DNA of 64,000 nucleotides from positions 1 through 64,000 of the forward strand of contig CAWGVW010000002.1 in NCBI GenBank assembly GCA_963826145.1, written 5' to 3'. Below are positions 51,555 through 60,547 of the stretch, in pieces. Under the pieces are notes generated by a model that saw nothing but the letters and a program-made list of their open reading frames with translations, did no database searches and had not been told where the DNA came from. How positions within the stretch are numbered: position 1 is the stretch's first letter; each line of letters begins with the position of its first letter. Source of the stretch: JBGPLJ01 sp963826145. Its GTDB lineage: Bacteria > Pseudomonadota > Gammaproteobacteria > Steroidobacterales > Steroidobacteraceae. The position numbers and the translations under genes are program-made.

Positions 51555-51589
51555 GTAGGTAACTTTATGGTGACCAGCATAGTGAAGCC

Positions 51590-51988
51590 ATGGAAAACAT
51601 GAACACGGCTGCGGACTTAGAGCCAACCGAAGTCGGCCTCGCTCGCAAATTTCAAAAGGAATTGAATGCAGGCCTCACCGCCTTGGTGCTCCTCACAGTG
51701 CTGGATAAGGCCGAGGACGACCTCTACGGCTACCAGATCGCAAAACAACTCCAGCAGGTTTCCCCTGCGATGGGACTGAAGCAGGGTGTGCTCTACCCCG
51801 TGCTGCGCGCGATGAGCTCGAACGGGCTGCTGTCGAGCCGCGTGGTACCGTCGTATGCAGGGCCACCCCGTCGCTACTACAGAATTACAGACCTGGGTCG
51901 GGCCACGCTCAAGGCCTGGCAATCGATCTGGCGCGAAACGCGCGCATTCGTCGACGTTTTCATCGAGCCCAGCGCGACTCCTGCGTGA
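51590..51988 (+). CDS. PadR-family transcriptional regulator
   Basis: The 132-residue protein is a PadR winged helix: LVLLTVLDKAEDDLYGYQIA, QGVLYPVLRAMSSNGLLSSR and PPRRYYRITDLGRATLKAWQ. The first 30 residues form an unusual acidic and Leu-rich lead. PadR regulators commonly control membrane or stress genes and often their own. It is followed by the DUF1700/sensor gene at 52050, with a usual PadR/DUF1700 pairing. Confidence 0.9.
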   Translation: MENMNTAADLEPTEVGLARKFQKELNAGLTALVLLTVLDKAEDDLYGYQIAKQLQQVSPAMGLKQGVLYPVLRAMSSNGLLSSRVVPSYAGPPRRYYRITDLGRATLKAWQSIWRETRAFVDVFIEPSATPA

Positions 51989-52049
51989 GCCGCCGAGCGC
52001 ACTCAACAGCAATAATTCTTATCAACACGTCTTTTCCGGGATACCTGCC

Positions 52050-52958
52050 ATGAGTAGCAATGCACCGCGCACCATCGACCAGTACCTGAAGGCTTTGGGC
52101 GAAGCGCTCGCGAACGAAGAGCCGGCGCTGCGCCAGGATGCGCTCTCCGACGCGGAGGAATATCTGCGCGCGGAAATCGCGCAGCATCCGGACAAAACCG
52201 AAGCCGATGTGCTCGAAGCGATCGCGGCGAGCTACGGTCACCCGGAGGAAGTCGCGGACGCGTACCGCGCGACGGAAGCCACCGTGCGCAAGGCCATGCA
52301 GGGCACGCCGCGGCCGCCGTCGACGAATTTCTGGTCCAAGCTGTTCGGCGTCTATACGGACTTTCGGACGTACACGAGTCTTTTCCTCGCGCTGGTCGCC
52401 CTGCCGACCGGCATTCTCTATTTCACGGTCGCCGTGAGCGGCCTCGCGATGAGCCTCGGAATGTCGATTCTCATCATCGGCCTGCCCGTCTTCGTGATCT
52501 TCATCGGTCTCGTGCGGATCCTTAGTCTCGCGGAGGGGCGTCTCATCGAGGGCCTCGTCGGAACTCGCATGCCGCGCCGGACGCCGTATGTGACCAAGGG
52601 CGTTTCGCTGTTCGAACGCATCAAGCTCATGCTGACGGACCCCCGCACCTGGACGACGATCCTCTACATGATCCTCGCGCTGCCGATCGGCATCTTTTCA
52701 TTCGTGGTCGCCGTGGTCGGCGTCACCGTGCCGCTCGCCCTGCTGTTCACGCCGTTCGGAGTGATGTTCGGGCTCAACGACGGCATGACGATCGACGGCG
52801 AATCCGCCTACGAGTACATGGGCGTGGGCGGTCTGGTATTGTGCGCCATCGCCGGGTTTCTGCTGTTCACGTTGATGCTGCATGCCGTGCGATTCCTCGG
52901 AAAAATGCATGGAAGTCTCGCCAAATCGTTGCTCGTCGCGCGCCAGACGGAGGCCTGA
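52050..52958 (+). CDS. DUF1700 (HAAS-type) sensor membrane protein
   Basis: Start ATG at 52050. The 302-residue protein begins with a HAAS/DUF1700 helical domain (TIDQYLKALGEALANEEPAL, then DALSDAEEYLRAEI and ASYGHPEEVADAYRA), which pairs with PadR-like regulators. It continues with four to five membrane helices in two pairs (SLFLALVALPTGILYFTVAV, MSILIIGLPVFVIFIGLVRI; then TILYMILALPIGIFSFVVAV and LVLCAIAGFLLFTLMLHAV). This is a HAAS/sensor membrane protein that should transmit an envelope signal to the upstream PadR. The signal is unknown. Confidence 0.82.
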   Translation: MSSNAPRTIDQYLKALGEALANEEPALRQDALSDAEEYLRAEIAQHPDKTEADVLEAIAASYGHPEEVADAYRATEATVRKAMQGTPRPPSTNFWSKLFGVYTDFRTYTSLFLALVALPTGILYFTVAVSGLAMSLGMSILIIGLPVFVIFIGLVRILSLAEGRLIEGLVGTRMPRRTPYVTKGVSLFERIKLMLTDPRTWTTILYMILALPIGIFSFVVAVVGVTVPLALLFTPFGVMFGLNDGMTIDGESAYEYMGVGGLVLCAIAGFLLFTLMLHAVRFLGKMHGSLAKSLLVARQTEA

Positions 52959-53595
52959 GGGGCAGCGCGCTCAGCGACTCATCGCCGCGATTGCCGGCTC
53001 CCTGATCGCCGCGAGCCTGATCGCCACTGACGTTTCCGGCGCAGAAGCCGCGCCGCCTGCGATGCCCGCGACGACCGCGCCGCCCGCGGATCCCGTGTGT
53101 CTGCCGAGCGGGAACGGCTACCTCAAGGCGCGGCTTGCCGGCGAGATCAACTCCGACATCGACTGGGTGAACGCCGGAACGAGCTGCGAAGGCATGCCGC
53201 GTCCGAACGGCCGCGGCTTGCGCCTGAGCTTTGCGCGCACCGTCGGTCCCGACGGCCATCGGCTCGTGATCGTCTTTGGCGTCGCGCGAATCGGTGAGAA
53301 CCAGTCCGGCAAAGCGTTGCCGGTGAACGTCACGGTGATCGTCGAGGGCGCGAGCCTCTTCTACGGTACGCGCGGTGACGACAAATGCCTCGTGGATCGA
53401 CTTCGCAGCCAGCCGCTCTCGAAGTCGGGAACCGCCAGGATCTACCGCGTCGAGGCACGCGGATTCTGCACCCAGCCGGCGCGCGCCGTCCGCGGCGACG
53501 GCGCCGTGCTCATTTCGACTTTCGATTTCGCCGGGCAGGTGAGTTTCGACGACTCTACGCCACCACCCATCCTGCGTGACGATACAACCTCATGA
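52909..53595 (+). CDS. Secreted protein, unrecognised
   Basis: The 228-residue protein starts (ATG at 52909, overlapping the DUF1700 end by 50 bases) with a basic stretch and a hydrophobic segment (RLIAAIAGSLIAASLIATDV), so it is exported. The mature part is beta-rich, with PVCLPSGNGYLKARLAGEIN, RLVIVFGVARIGENQSGKAL and EGASLFYGTRGDDKCLVDRL; four cysteines may form two disulphides. I recognise no family. An internal start is possible. It is coupled to the DUF192 gene by ATGA at 53592-53595. Confidence 0.55.
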   Translation: MEVSPNRCSSRARRRPEGQRAQRLIAAIAGSLIAASLIATDVSGAEAAPPAMPATTAPPADPVCLPSGNGYLKARLAGEINSDIDWVNAGTSCEGMPRPNGRGLRLSFARTVGPDGHRLVIVFGVARIGENQSGKALPVNVTVIVEGASLFYGTRGDDKCLVDRLRSQPLSKSGTARIYRVEARGFCTQPARAVRGDGAVLISTFDFAGQVSFDDSTPPPILRDDTTS

Positions 53596-54071
53596 ACACA
53601 CGACGCCTCGCTCCGTTCGCGATCGTCTGGCTCGGGCTCGTGTTCGTCGCTTGCCGCGCCGCCACCACCACACCCGATCTGCTCGCCGATTTTCCGAAGA
53701 CCACGGTCACACTCTCGAACGCTTCCGGCACGCACCTGTTCGACGCCTGGCTCGCCGACAGCCCGGCGCATCGCTCGCAGGGGCTCATGTGGGTGCGAGC
53801 GCTGCCGCCCGACAGCGGCATGCTGTTCGTCTACAACGAATCGCAATACGTCAGCATGTGGATGAAGAACACGTACCTCGCGCTCGACATGGTGTTCATC
53901 AATGACAGCGGCCATATCGCCAACATTGTCGAGAACGCACAGCCGCTGACGGTCGACATCATCAATTCGGCGGGCAGGGTTATCGGCGTGCTCGAATTGC
54001 CGGCTGGCACTGCCAAGCGGCTCGGCCTGCGGGCGGGCGATCGGGTACAGAGCCCTGCGATTAGGCTATGA
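53592..54071 (+). CDS. DUF192 family protein
   Basis: The 159-residue protein has a lipobox-like signal (IVWLGLVFVACRAA) and a DUF192 domain: FDAWLADSPAHRSQGLMWVR, then GMLFVYNESQYVSMWMKNTY and VINSAGRVIGVLELPAGTA-like IINSAGRVIGVLELPAGTAK. The family (found also as ClpXP-inhibitor-like small proteins) is usually 120-170 residues and of unknown function. The start overlaps the upstream secreted-protein stop. Confidence 0.85.
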   Translation: MNTRRLAPFAIVWLGLVFVACRAATTTPDLLADFPKTTVTLSNASGTHLFDAWLADSPAHRSQGLMWVRALPPDSGMLFVYNESQYVSMWMKNTYLALDMVFINDSGHIANIVENAQPLTVDIINSAGRVIGVLELPAGTAKRLGLRAGDRVQSPAIRL

Positions 54072-54138
54072 TTTGAGCCTCAGAAGAACGCACGCCGGCG
54101 TGACCGGCGCCAAATCCATTTCGAAGGGAGCTAGCGCC

Positions 54139-55278
54139 ATGAGAACCCTGGCCACGAAATCCACTCTGGTCCTCGCTGCCACGCTCGGCGCTGGATTTGC
54201 TGGCACGGTCGCCCGCGCCGATGCGGATGACGTGGGCAAGTGGTACCTGAATCCGATGATCCAGGCCGTCTGGTTGGACGACGATCGCAATGCGGACGAC
54301 AACTGGGGCGCCCAGCTGGGCATCGGCAAGGCGCTGAGCGAAGACTGGAACGTCGAGCTCAACTACGCGCACTCGATCCACGATGGGGCGCTCGGCAACG
54401 ATCTCAGGTTCGAGAATGTCGAACTCGACGCGCTGCGGGTCTTCTACCGCGACAGCGCGCGCACGAATCCGTACCTGCTCGGCGGCATCGGCTGGCTCTA
54501 CAAGAATTACGAGACGACGGACAACACGAGCACATTCTCCGGGAGCCTCGGCGCGGGCCTCCTCGTCCACCTGGCTGAAAGCGCGAACGGCAGCTCGACG
54601 ACAAGCCTGCGCGGCGAAATCAAGGTCCGCTATGACTTGAACAGCGGCGGCAACACAAGCGTCGACTACCTTGCGGGCCTCGGCCTGCAATTCGCCTGGG
54701 GGCGGCCGCGCCCGGCCGCGCCGGCAGAACCCGTCGTCGTGCCGCCGCCGCCCGCCGATTCCGACGGCGACGGCGTCGTCGATCCGCAGGATCGCTGCCC
54801 GGGCACGCCGCCGAACACGAAGGTCGATGCCTCCGGTTGTGAACTCGATTCGGACGGCGACGGCGTCCTCGACAGCGCCGATCAATGTCCAGGCACGCTG
54901 GCTGGCCGGCGCGTCGACCCGCGCGGCTGCGAGATCAAGAAGGAGATCGAGCTGCGTGGCGTCAAGTTCGCGACGGACAAGGCGGACCTGCTGCCCGAGT
55001 CCTACCCGATGCTGGACGATGCCATCGCGACGCTCAAGAAGTATCCCGAACTCAAGATCGAGGTCGCCGGTCACACCGACGACCGGGGCTCCGCCGCGCA
55101 CAACCAGTCCCTCTCGCAGCGGCGAGCGGAAACGGTTGAAAAGTTCCTGAGGGACGGCGGCGTCACGAACGAGCTCAAAGCCGTGGGCTATGGGGAGAGC
55201 CAGCCGATGGAAGACAACGCAACCGATGCCGGTCGCCAGGCCAACCGGCGCGTGGTACTCAAGATCATTTCGAACTGA
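54139..55278 (+). CDS. OmpA-like outer-membrane protein with thrombospondin type 3 repeats
   Basis: Start ATG at 54139 with GAAGGGAGC upstream. The 379-residue protein has a signal peptide (VLAATLGAGFAGTVARADA), an eight-strand OmpA-like barrel (residues 30-190), then two calcium-type repeats (DSDGDGVVDPQDRCPGTPP and DSDGDGVLDSADQCPG), and a peptidoglycan-binding OmpA C-terminus (VAGHTDDRGSAAHNQSLSQR, with the D and R residues that bind diaminopimelate). It links the outer membrane to the cell wall. The layout is standard for OprF-like proteins. Confidence 0.92.
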   Translation: MRTLATKSTLVLAATLGAGFAGTVARADADDVGKWYLNPMIQAVWLDDDRNADDNWGAQLGIGKALSEDWNVELNYAHSIHDGALGNDLRFENVELDALRVFYRDSARTNPYLLGGIGWLYKNYETTDNTSTFSGSLGAGLLVHLAESANGSSTTSLRGEIKVRYDLNSGGNTSVDYLAGLGLQFAWGRPRPAAPAEPVVVPPPPADSDGDGVVDPQDRCPGTPPNTKVDASGCELDSDGDGVLDSADQCPGTLAGRRVDPRGCEIKKEIELRGVKFATDKADLLPESYPMLDDAIATLKKYPELKIEVAGHTDDRGSAAHNQSLSQRRAETVEKFLRDGGVTNELKAVGYGESQPMEDNATDAGRQANRRVVLKIISN

Positions 55279-55288
55279 GGTAGACGAC

Positions 55289-55807
55289 ATGCCGCCCGAA
55301 GACCGCAGTCGCCCGCGCGAACGCGAAGGCGACCCAAAAATGGATTCCGCGAATCTCTTTCGCGAGGAGTCCTTCACCGATCGCCGGGTGGGGACGATTC
55401 GACGCCTCACGCCCGTGAAGTCAGACGGCACGGTCGACATTGCGCGCAGCGAAGCCTTCGTCGGTCAGGCGCAACTGCTGACGCCGATGGGTGCCATTCC
55501 GCTCAATTTCGAGATTCCGGCGACGAGTCTTCAGGAAGCGACGCAGAAGTTCTCCGCAGCCGCGCAGGAAGCCGTGCAGCGAACGATGCAGGAACTTCAG
55601 GAACTGCGGCGTGAGCAGGCCTCATCGATCGTCATTCCGGAAGGCGGCGCCGGTAGCCTCGGCGGGCTCGGCCCCGTACCCGGTGGCGGCGGCAAGATCC
55701 GATGCCCTGATTACGGCTTTGCGGCCGGTGCTGCGGCTCGTCGCCTTCTTCAGGTCCCAGGCGCGGCGAATGACGTAGGCGTGGATCGCGTCTGTTTCGT
55801 CGAGTGA
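55289..55807 (+). CDS. Small soluble protein, unrecognised; C-terminus overlaps the PQQ gene
   Basis: Start ATG at 55289, 10 bases after the OmpA-like stop. The 172-residue protein has FREESFTDRRVGTIRRLTPV, then GQAQLLTPMGAIPLNFEIPA and TMQELQELRREQASSIVIPE, followed by a Gly-rich segment. It looks like a cytosolic helical protein. Its last 62 codons overlap the 3' end of the convergent PQQ dehydrogenase gene (55622-55807), which is unusually long, and the last 35 residues look unlike the rest. A frame break near 55690 could have joined them. No family is recognised. Confidence 0.55.
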   Translation: MPPEDRSRPREREGDPKMDSANLFREESFTDRRVGTIRRLTPVKSDGTVDIARSEAFVGQAQLLTPMGAIPLNFEIPATSLQEATQKFSAAAQEAVQRTMQELQELRREQASSIVIPEGGAGSLGGLGPVPGGGGKIRCPDYGFAAGAAARRLLQVPGAANDVGVDRVCFVE

Positions 55808-57877
55808 AAGCAGTTTGTCGAACGACGGCATGCCCGAGGTGCGCTTCACACCGTAGACCACGATGCCATCCCAGCCCTTGTGCAGGTTCGCGTCGAGATA
55901 GCGCAGGTCCGGAATCAGGCCGCTGCTGACGGCGTTCAGTCCATGGCAGGACGCACAGCGCTCACTGTAGATCTGACGCCCCTGCGCGACCTGTGCCGCT
56001 GTCGCGATCTCCGGCGGTGGCTCCGGCTGCACCTTCGGAATTTCCGGCACGATCGCGGGCAGCTGCAGGCTCGCGCCAAGCCGGAACGTCAGCACACGAC
56101 TGCGATTGACGGGTAGATGGCGCTCCATCCCGGGCCCGCCGATCAGCGCGGCGCCACCGAAACCGACCATCACGCTGATGTACTGATTGCCATCGACACC
56201 AAAGCTGATCGGCGCGGCCATGATCGGGGTCTGGGCATCGAAGTGCCAAAGCTTGCGGCCGGTCGATGTGTCGAAGGCGGCGAATTCACCGGCGCCGTTG
56301 CCCTCGAACACGAGCCCGCCGGCCGTCGCAAGCACGCCACCCGCTGGACCGTCTTGCTTGTAGCGCCAGATCTCCTTCTGTTCCACTGGATCCCAGGCGA
56401 TGAGCGCCGTCGATGATATGGCCGCGGCCTGTGCCAGCGCTTCATCCAGCTTGTCCGGCTCCTCCGGCATATTGAAGTACGCGAAGTCGGTGCCGGTATT
56501 CTGCAGCCCCAGCTTGAACTCGAAGTGCTTGGCGACTGCATAGACTGCCGGCGAGTCCGTGGCCGGAATGAAGACCCTGCGCACCTTTGGATCGAAGGCC
56601 ATCGGCTGCCAGCTATGCGCACCCGCCGGCCCCGGACGAATGAGCGCCGGTTGGCCGTCGTAATAGCGCGCCGCGGCGTTCACGACTGGCCGACCCGTCG
56701 CCAGATCGATCTGGCTCGCCCAGCTCACGGGAACGAAATTCCTGGCTGAGATGAGTTCACCACTCACGCGATCGAGCAGGTAGAAGAATCCGTTCTTCGG
56801 CGCCTGCATCAGCACCTTGCGGGGTTTGCCGGCGATATTCATGTCCGCGAGCACCATGTGCTGCGAGGCCGTGTAGTCCCATGCGTCGCCCGGCGTCGTC
56901 TGGTAGTGCCAGACGTAATCGCCCGTGTCCGCGCGCAGCGCCATGATCGAGGAGAGGTACAGGTTGTCGCCGCCCTGGGGGCTGCGGAGTTTCGGATTCC
57001 ACGGTCCGCCGTTGCCGACGCCGATGTACAGGAGGTCGAGCGCCGGATCGTAAGCCATCGAATCCCAGACGCTGCCGCCGCCGCCGATCTTCCACCACTC
57101 ACCCGTCCAGGTGCCCGCGGCCTTCTCCATGGCGGGGGATTCGAAGGGCCGTGACGGATCGCCGGGCACGGTGTACGTGCGCCAAACCCGCCGACCCGTG
57201 TCCGCATCGTAGGCCGTCACGTAACCGCGGACGCCGTAATCCGCGCCGCCGTTGCCGATGATGACCATGCCCTTGATGACGCGCGGAGCGCCGGTAATCG
57301 TGTACGGCGCGCGCCGGCCGATCGTATCGATGCGCCAGACCTCGGCCCCGGATTCCGCGTCGAGTGCGACGAGATAGCCGTCGAGCGTGCCGACGTAGAT
57401 CTTCTTGCCCCACGCCGCAACACCCCGATTGACCGCATCACAGCAAGCGTATTGGACCCAGGACCGGTCGACCTGCGGGTCGTAGCTCCAGATCTGATGG
57501 CCACTGCGCACGTCGATGGCGTACACAATGCTCCAGGGACCGGTGGTGAACATTACGCCGTCGATGACGAGAGGCGTCGCTTCCACGCCGCGCTTCGTGG
57601 GCAGATCGACATGCCAGGCGAGCCCGAGCTGCGCAACGTTCGCCCCCGTGATCTGTGCGAGCGGGCTGTAGCGCTGTTCGTCATAGGTGCGCCCGTGCGT
57701 GAGCCAGTTTTCCTTATCGTGGTCCGCGGTGAGGAGACGCTCCTTCGTGACGATGCCATCGTCCACGACGGACGCCATGTTCTTTTTGACAGGCTTCGTG
57801 CTGACGGCTGTCTCATCTGTGCCGCAGCCGGCAATGCCCGTGAGTAAAGCGAGAATCCACAGTGCTTTCAAACGCAT
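55622..57877 (-). CDS. PQQ-dependent alcohol dehydrogenase with C-terminal cytochrome c
   Basis: Start ATG at 57877 gives a lipobox (LLTGIAGC), so the protein of 751 residues is a periplasmic lipoprotein. It is an eight-bladed PQQ propeller: WLTHGRTYDEQRYSPLAQIT, the vicinal cysteine pair in QYACCDAVNRGVA, the catalytic aspartate in PGDAWDYTASQHM (WD), and at the C-terminus a cytochrome c domain with CASCHGL and TSGMPSFDKLLSLDETDAI. It oxidises alcohols and passes electrons to the haem. The residue two places after the catalytic aspartate is threonine, not aspartate, so the calcium form is more likely than the lanthanide form. Confidence 0.9.
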   Translation of the reverse strand: MRLKALWILALLTGIAGCGTDETAVSTKPVKKNMASVVDDGIVTKERLLTADHDKENWLTHGRTYDEQRYSPLAQITGANVAQLGLAWHVDLPTKRGVEATPLVIDGVMFTTGPWSIVYAIDVRSGHQIWSYDPQVDRSWVQYACCDAVNRGVAAWGKKIYVGTLDGYLVALDAESGAEVWRIDTIGRRAPYTITGAPRVIKGMVIIGNGGADYGVRGYVTAYDADTGRRVWRTYTVPGDPSRPFESPAMEKAAGTWTGEWWKIGGGGSVWDSMAYDPALDLLYIGVGNGGPWNPKLRSPQGGDNLYLSSIMALRADTGDYVWHYQTTPGDAWDYTASQHMVLADMNIAGKPRKVLMQAPKNGFFYLLDRVSGELISARNFVPVSWASQIDLATGRPVVNAAARYYDGQPALIRPGPAGAHSWQPMAFDPKVRRVFIPATDSPAVYAVAKHFEFKLGLQNTGTDFAYFNMPEEPDKLDEALAQAAAISSTALIAWDPVEQKEIWRYKQDGPAGGVLATAGGLVFEGNGAGEFAAFDTSTGRKLWHFDAQTPIMAAPISFGVDGNQYISVMVGFGGAALIGGPGMERHLPVNRSRVLTFRLGASLQLPAIVPEIPKVQPEPPPEIATAAQVAQGRQIYSERCASCHGLNAVSSGLIPDLRYLDANLHKGWDGIVVYGVKRTSGMPSFDKLLSLDETDAIHAYVIRRAWDLKKATSRSTGRKAVIRASDLAAATGYGAEPAEATGAAFRNDDR

Positions 57878-58012
57878 GCCGAGCCTCAGGCCGTAAGGAG
57901 ACCGAAGGCTCAACATGCTACGACGCCCTGCAATCCTTGCAAGGGGGCAATGCCCGAAACGGGCTTGCAGCAGGAATTGACGCGACGTTGACGCTCCGCC
58001 GTCGCGCGCCGG

Positions 58013-58264
58013 TCAGAATTGGCCGAGACGATCGATCGCCGTCAGCTGGGTGTTGATGGCATCTTTCCACTCACGGGCGGCATTCAGCCGATCCACCGCG
58101 GATCGCAGGGCGGGAGTCGCCGCGAGCGATTCCGGTTCGCAATCGCCGAGTTGTTCCGCGGCAGCGCGCTCGGCCACCTGCGCCGCCTGCAGCAGCCGGC
58201 GTAGGTCGAGCACGTAGTCACGTATGAGAATGGGATTCGCCAGATCGGTCGCAATGACATTCAT
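58013..58264 (-). CDS. Small helical protein, unrecognised
   Basis: ATG at 58264 has GGAAG upstream. The 83-residue product is predicted to be all helix: NPILIRDYVLDLRRLLQAAQ, VAERAAAEQLGDCEPESLAA and DRLNAAREWKDAINTQLTAI. It is alone, divergent from DUF2891. No family is known to me. Confidence 0.5.
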   Translation of the reverse strand: MNVIATDLANPILIRDYVLDLRRLLQAAQVAERAAAEQLGDCEPESLAATPALRSAVDRLNAAREWKDAINTQLTAIDRLGQF

Positions 58265-58381
58265 GAGGATTCTTCCGTCCGCTGACCCGTGCGCCACACT
58301 GCCCGGCCGATGTGACGGGAATGTGAGCGTCCCGTGTCGGGGCCGTGACGATGCCCTAAAATGGCCCGGACAGGAGGTGGC

Positions 58382-59575
58382 ATGCATCTGACTTTGGGTC
58401 GGCTGGTTTGGGTGGTGACGTTGCTCGGCATCCTCTGCGCCAGCGCGCAGACGGCCACCTTCGTCAGTTCGCCCAGCACCCGGATTGAGCCAGACTTCCA
58501 GGTGCTGTCGCTGCCGCCTCTCGACATCGCGGCCGCCGGCCGCTTTGCGCGCCTCGCCCTTGACTGCGTGCATCGCGAGTATCCGAACAAGATTTCCCAC
58601 GTCATGAACGGCGACACGGATATCGAGCCGCCGCGCCAGCTCACGCCTGCCTTCTACGGCTGTCTCGACTGGCACTCGGCGGTTCATGGCCACTGGCTGC
58701 TAGCGCGCCTGCTGCATGAGTTCCCCGCGGCGCCATTCGCTGCGGAAGCGCGGGCGGCGCTAAACCTGACACTGACGCCCGAGAACATCGCAGGCGATGT
58801 GGCCTATCTCCAGGCGCCCGGCCGGGCGTCGTTCGAACGCCCGTACGGTCTCGCATGGCTCCTGCAGCTTTCCGCTGAGTTGCGTCGATGGAACGATCCC
58901 GATGCGCAGCGCTGGGCCGCGAACCTGCAGCCGCTCGAAGCGGCAGCCGCGGCGAGCATCAAGAGCTGGCTGCCCTCGCTCCGCTATCCGATTCGCGTGG
59001 GCGATCATCCGCAGACGGCATTTTCCTTCGGACTCATCTGGGACTGGGCGACCCTCGTACAGGATACGGAGATGCAGACGCTCCTGCGCATGAAGGCGCA
59101 GGAGTTCTACCTGAACGACCGCAAGTGCCCGACGGACTACGAGCCCTCGGGCGAGGATTTCCTGTCGCCGTGCCTCGGGGAAGCGGATTTCATGCGCCGC
59201 GTGCTCGATTCGAAGCAGTTCTCAGCGTGGCTCAAGAAATTTCTGCCGGGCATCCCGCGCGATGGATCGGTGACCTGGTTGAAGCCCGCCATCGTCACTG
59301 ACCGCTCCGATCCGAAGCTCGCTCACGTCGATGGACTCAACATCAGCCGCGCGTGGATGCTCGAAGGTATCGCCGCCGGTTTGCCGCCGCGCGACACTCG
59401 CATTCCGGCTTTGCATGCCGCTGCCGCGAACCATGCCTCCGCCGCGCTCATCGCGGTCACGAGCGATCACTACGAGGGCAGTCACTGGCTCGGAACGTTC
59501 GCGGTGTATCTGACAACGAGGGCTGGCGTTGATGGCGGTGCGGCTGCGGCTCCTGCGGCACATTCCGCTATGTAA
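58382..59575 (+). CDS. DUF2891 family protein, exported
   Basis: ATG at 58382 stands behind AGGAGG. The 397-residue protein has a signal peptide (LVWVVTLLGILCASAQT) and the DUF2891 domain: FARLALDCVHREYPNKISHV, FYGCLDWHSAVHGHWLLARL, ERPYGLAWLLQLSAELRRW and PSGEDFLSPCLGEADFMRRV. DUF2891 has a double-toroid helical shape of the glycosidase/lyase kind, but no activity is known. The next gene starts 3 bases after its stop, so they are probably co-transcribed. Confidence 0.85.
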   Translation: MHLTLGRLVWVVTLLGILCASAQTATFVSSPSTRIEPDFQVLSLPPLDIAAAGRFARLALDCVHREYPNKISHVMNGDTDIEPPRQLTPAFYGCLDWHSAVHGHWLLARLLHEFPAAPFAAEARAALNLTLTPENIAGDVAYLQAPGRASFERPYGLAWLLQLSAELRRWNDPDAQRWAANLQPLEAAAAASIKSWLPSLRYPIRVGDHPQTAFSFGLIWDWATLVQDTEMQTLLRMKAQEFYLNDRKCPTDYEPSGEDFLSPCLGEADFMRRVLDSKQFSAWLKKFLPGIPRDGSVTWLKPAIVTDRSDPKLAHVDGLNISRAWMLEGIAAGLPPRDTRIPALHAAAANHASAALIAVTSDHYEGSHWLGTFAVYLTTRAGVDGGAAAAPAAHSAM

Positions 59576-59578
59576 CAT

Positions 59579-60547
59579 ATGGCCGATCCCGACATCGACA
59601 ATCTGCGTGCCCGCGCACGCAGCGGCGATCTCTCCGCGCTCACGGCGCTCGGCAAGCGCACGCTCGTCGGCGAAGGTGTCCGCCAGTCGCCACAGGAAGG
59701 CATTGCTCTCATCCGGGACGCGGCGGCACGCGGCAATGCCGACGCGAATTCACTCCTTGCCGTGTTCGCCGCCTGGGCGGTACTCCAGCCACGCAATATT
59801 GAAGCTGCGCTCGACCATCTCGCCCGGGCAGCACAACTGGGAGGCGAGCTTGCGCAGCGTGAATTGCAACTGCTGGCGCGAGCGGGCGGTGATGACTGGG
59901 CTTCGCTGCGTCGAAGGGTCGACGTTGCGGCGCTTACGGCGCCGCCCGCCATGCGCGTTGCCGTCGAGCGACCGCGGATCGTCGTCATCGACAACTTCGC
60001 ATCGGCTGAGGAGTGCGGCTGGCTCATCGAGCGCGGCCGTCCGGACTTGCGACGCGCGCGCGTCTACCACGGGAGCGAGAAGCTCGAGACCGCGGAGGAA
60101 CGCACCAACAGCGAGGCGGACTTCACCGTCTTTCGCGCCGACGTGCTGCTGAGCCTGATCCGGGAGCGCATGGCGGTCGCGACGCGAGCGCCGACATCGC
60201 ACTTCGAGATCACCAAGCTCCTGCACTACCGCGGCGATGAACATTTCGGCCTGCACGCAGATTTTCTCGAGCTCAACACGCCGGAGCTCGTCCGCGAAGT
60301 CGAAATTCGGGGTCAGCGATCGATGACCTTCCTCGTGTATCTCAACGACGACTACGAAGGCGGCGAGACAGAATTTCCCAAGGTCGGCTTCCGGTTCAAG
60401 GGCGGCCGCGGCGGCGCGATGTTCTTCACCAACATCGATGCAGCCGGCTTACCCGACTACTCGACGGTGCACGCAGGATTGCCGCCGACGCGCGGTGAGA
60501 AGTGGCTGCTGTCGCAATGGATCCGGACGCGGCCGGTTACGGGCTAG
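59579..60547 (+). CDS. 2-oxoglutarate/Fe(II) dioxygenase, prolyl-4-hydroxylase type, with Sel1-like N-terminus
   Basis: The 322-residue protein begins with about 110 residues of Sel1/TPR-like helical repeats (SALTALGKRTLVGEGVRQSP, then LLAVFAAWAVLQPRNIEAAL) and ends in a prolyl-4-hydroxylase domain: HADFLE (iron ligands H226 and D228), DDYEGGETEFPKVGFRFKGG, and STVHAGLPPTRGEKWLLSQW (ligand H298 and 2-oxoglutarate lysine K308). It hydroxylates a proline or another residue of a substrate that the helical repeats could hold. It overlaps the convergent sulfotransferase end by 11 bases. Confidence 0.9.
   Translation: MADPDIDNLRARARSGDLSALTALGKRTLVGEGVRQSPQEGIALIRDAAARGNADANSLLAVFAAWAVLQPRNIEAALDHLARAAQLGGELAQRELQLLARAGGDDWASLRRRVDVAALTAPPAMRVAVERPRIVVIDNFASAEECGWLIERGRPDLRRARVYHGSEKLETAEERTNSEADFTVFRADVLLSLIRERMAVATRAPTSHFEITKLLHYRGDEHFGLHADFLELNTPELVREVEIRGQRSMTFLVYLNDDYEGGETEFPKVGFRFKGGRGGAMFFTNIDAAGLPDYSTVHAGLPPTRGEKWLLSQWIRTRPVTG

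Noticed and set aside
54061..55440. A 459-residue open frame opposite the OmpA-like gene
   Set aside because: Antisense shadow of the OmpA-like protein, which has signal peptide, barrel and OmpA end in its own frame.
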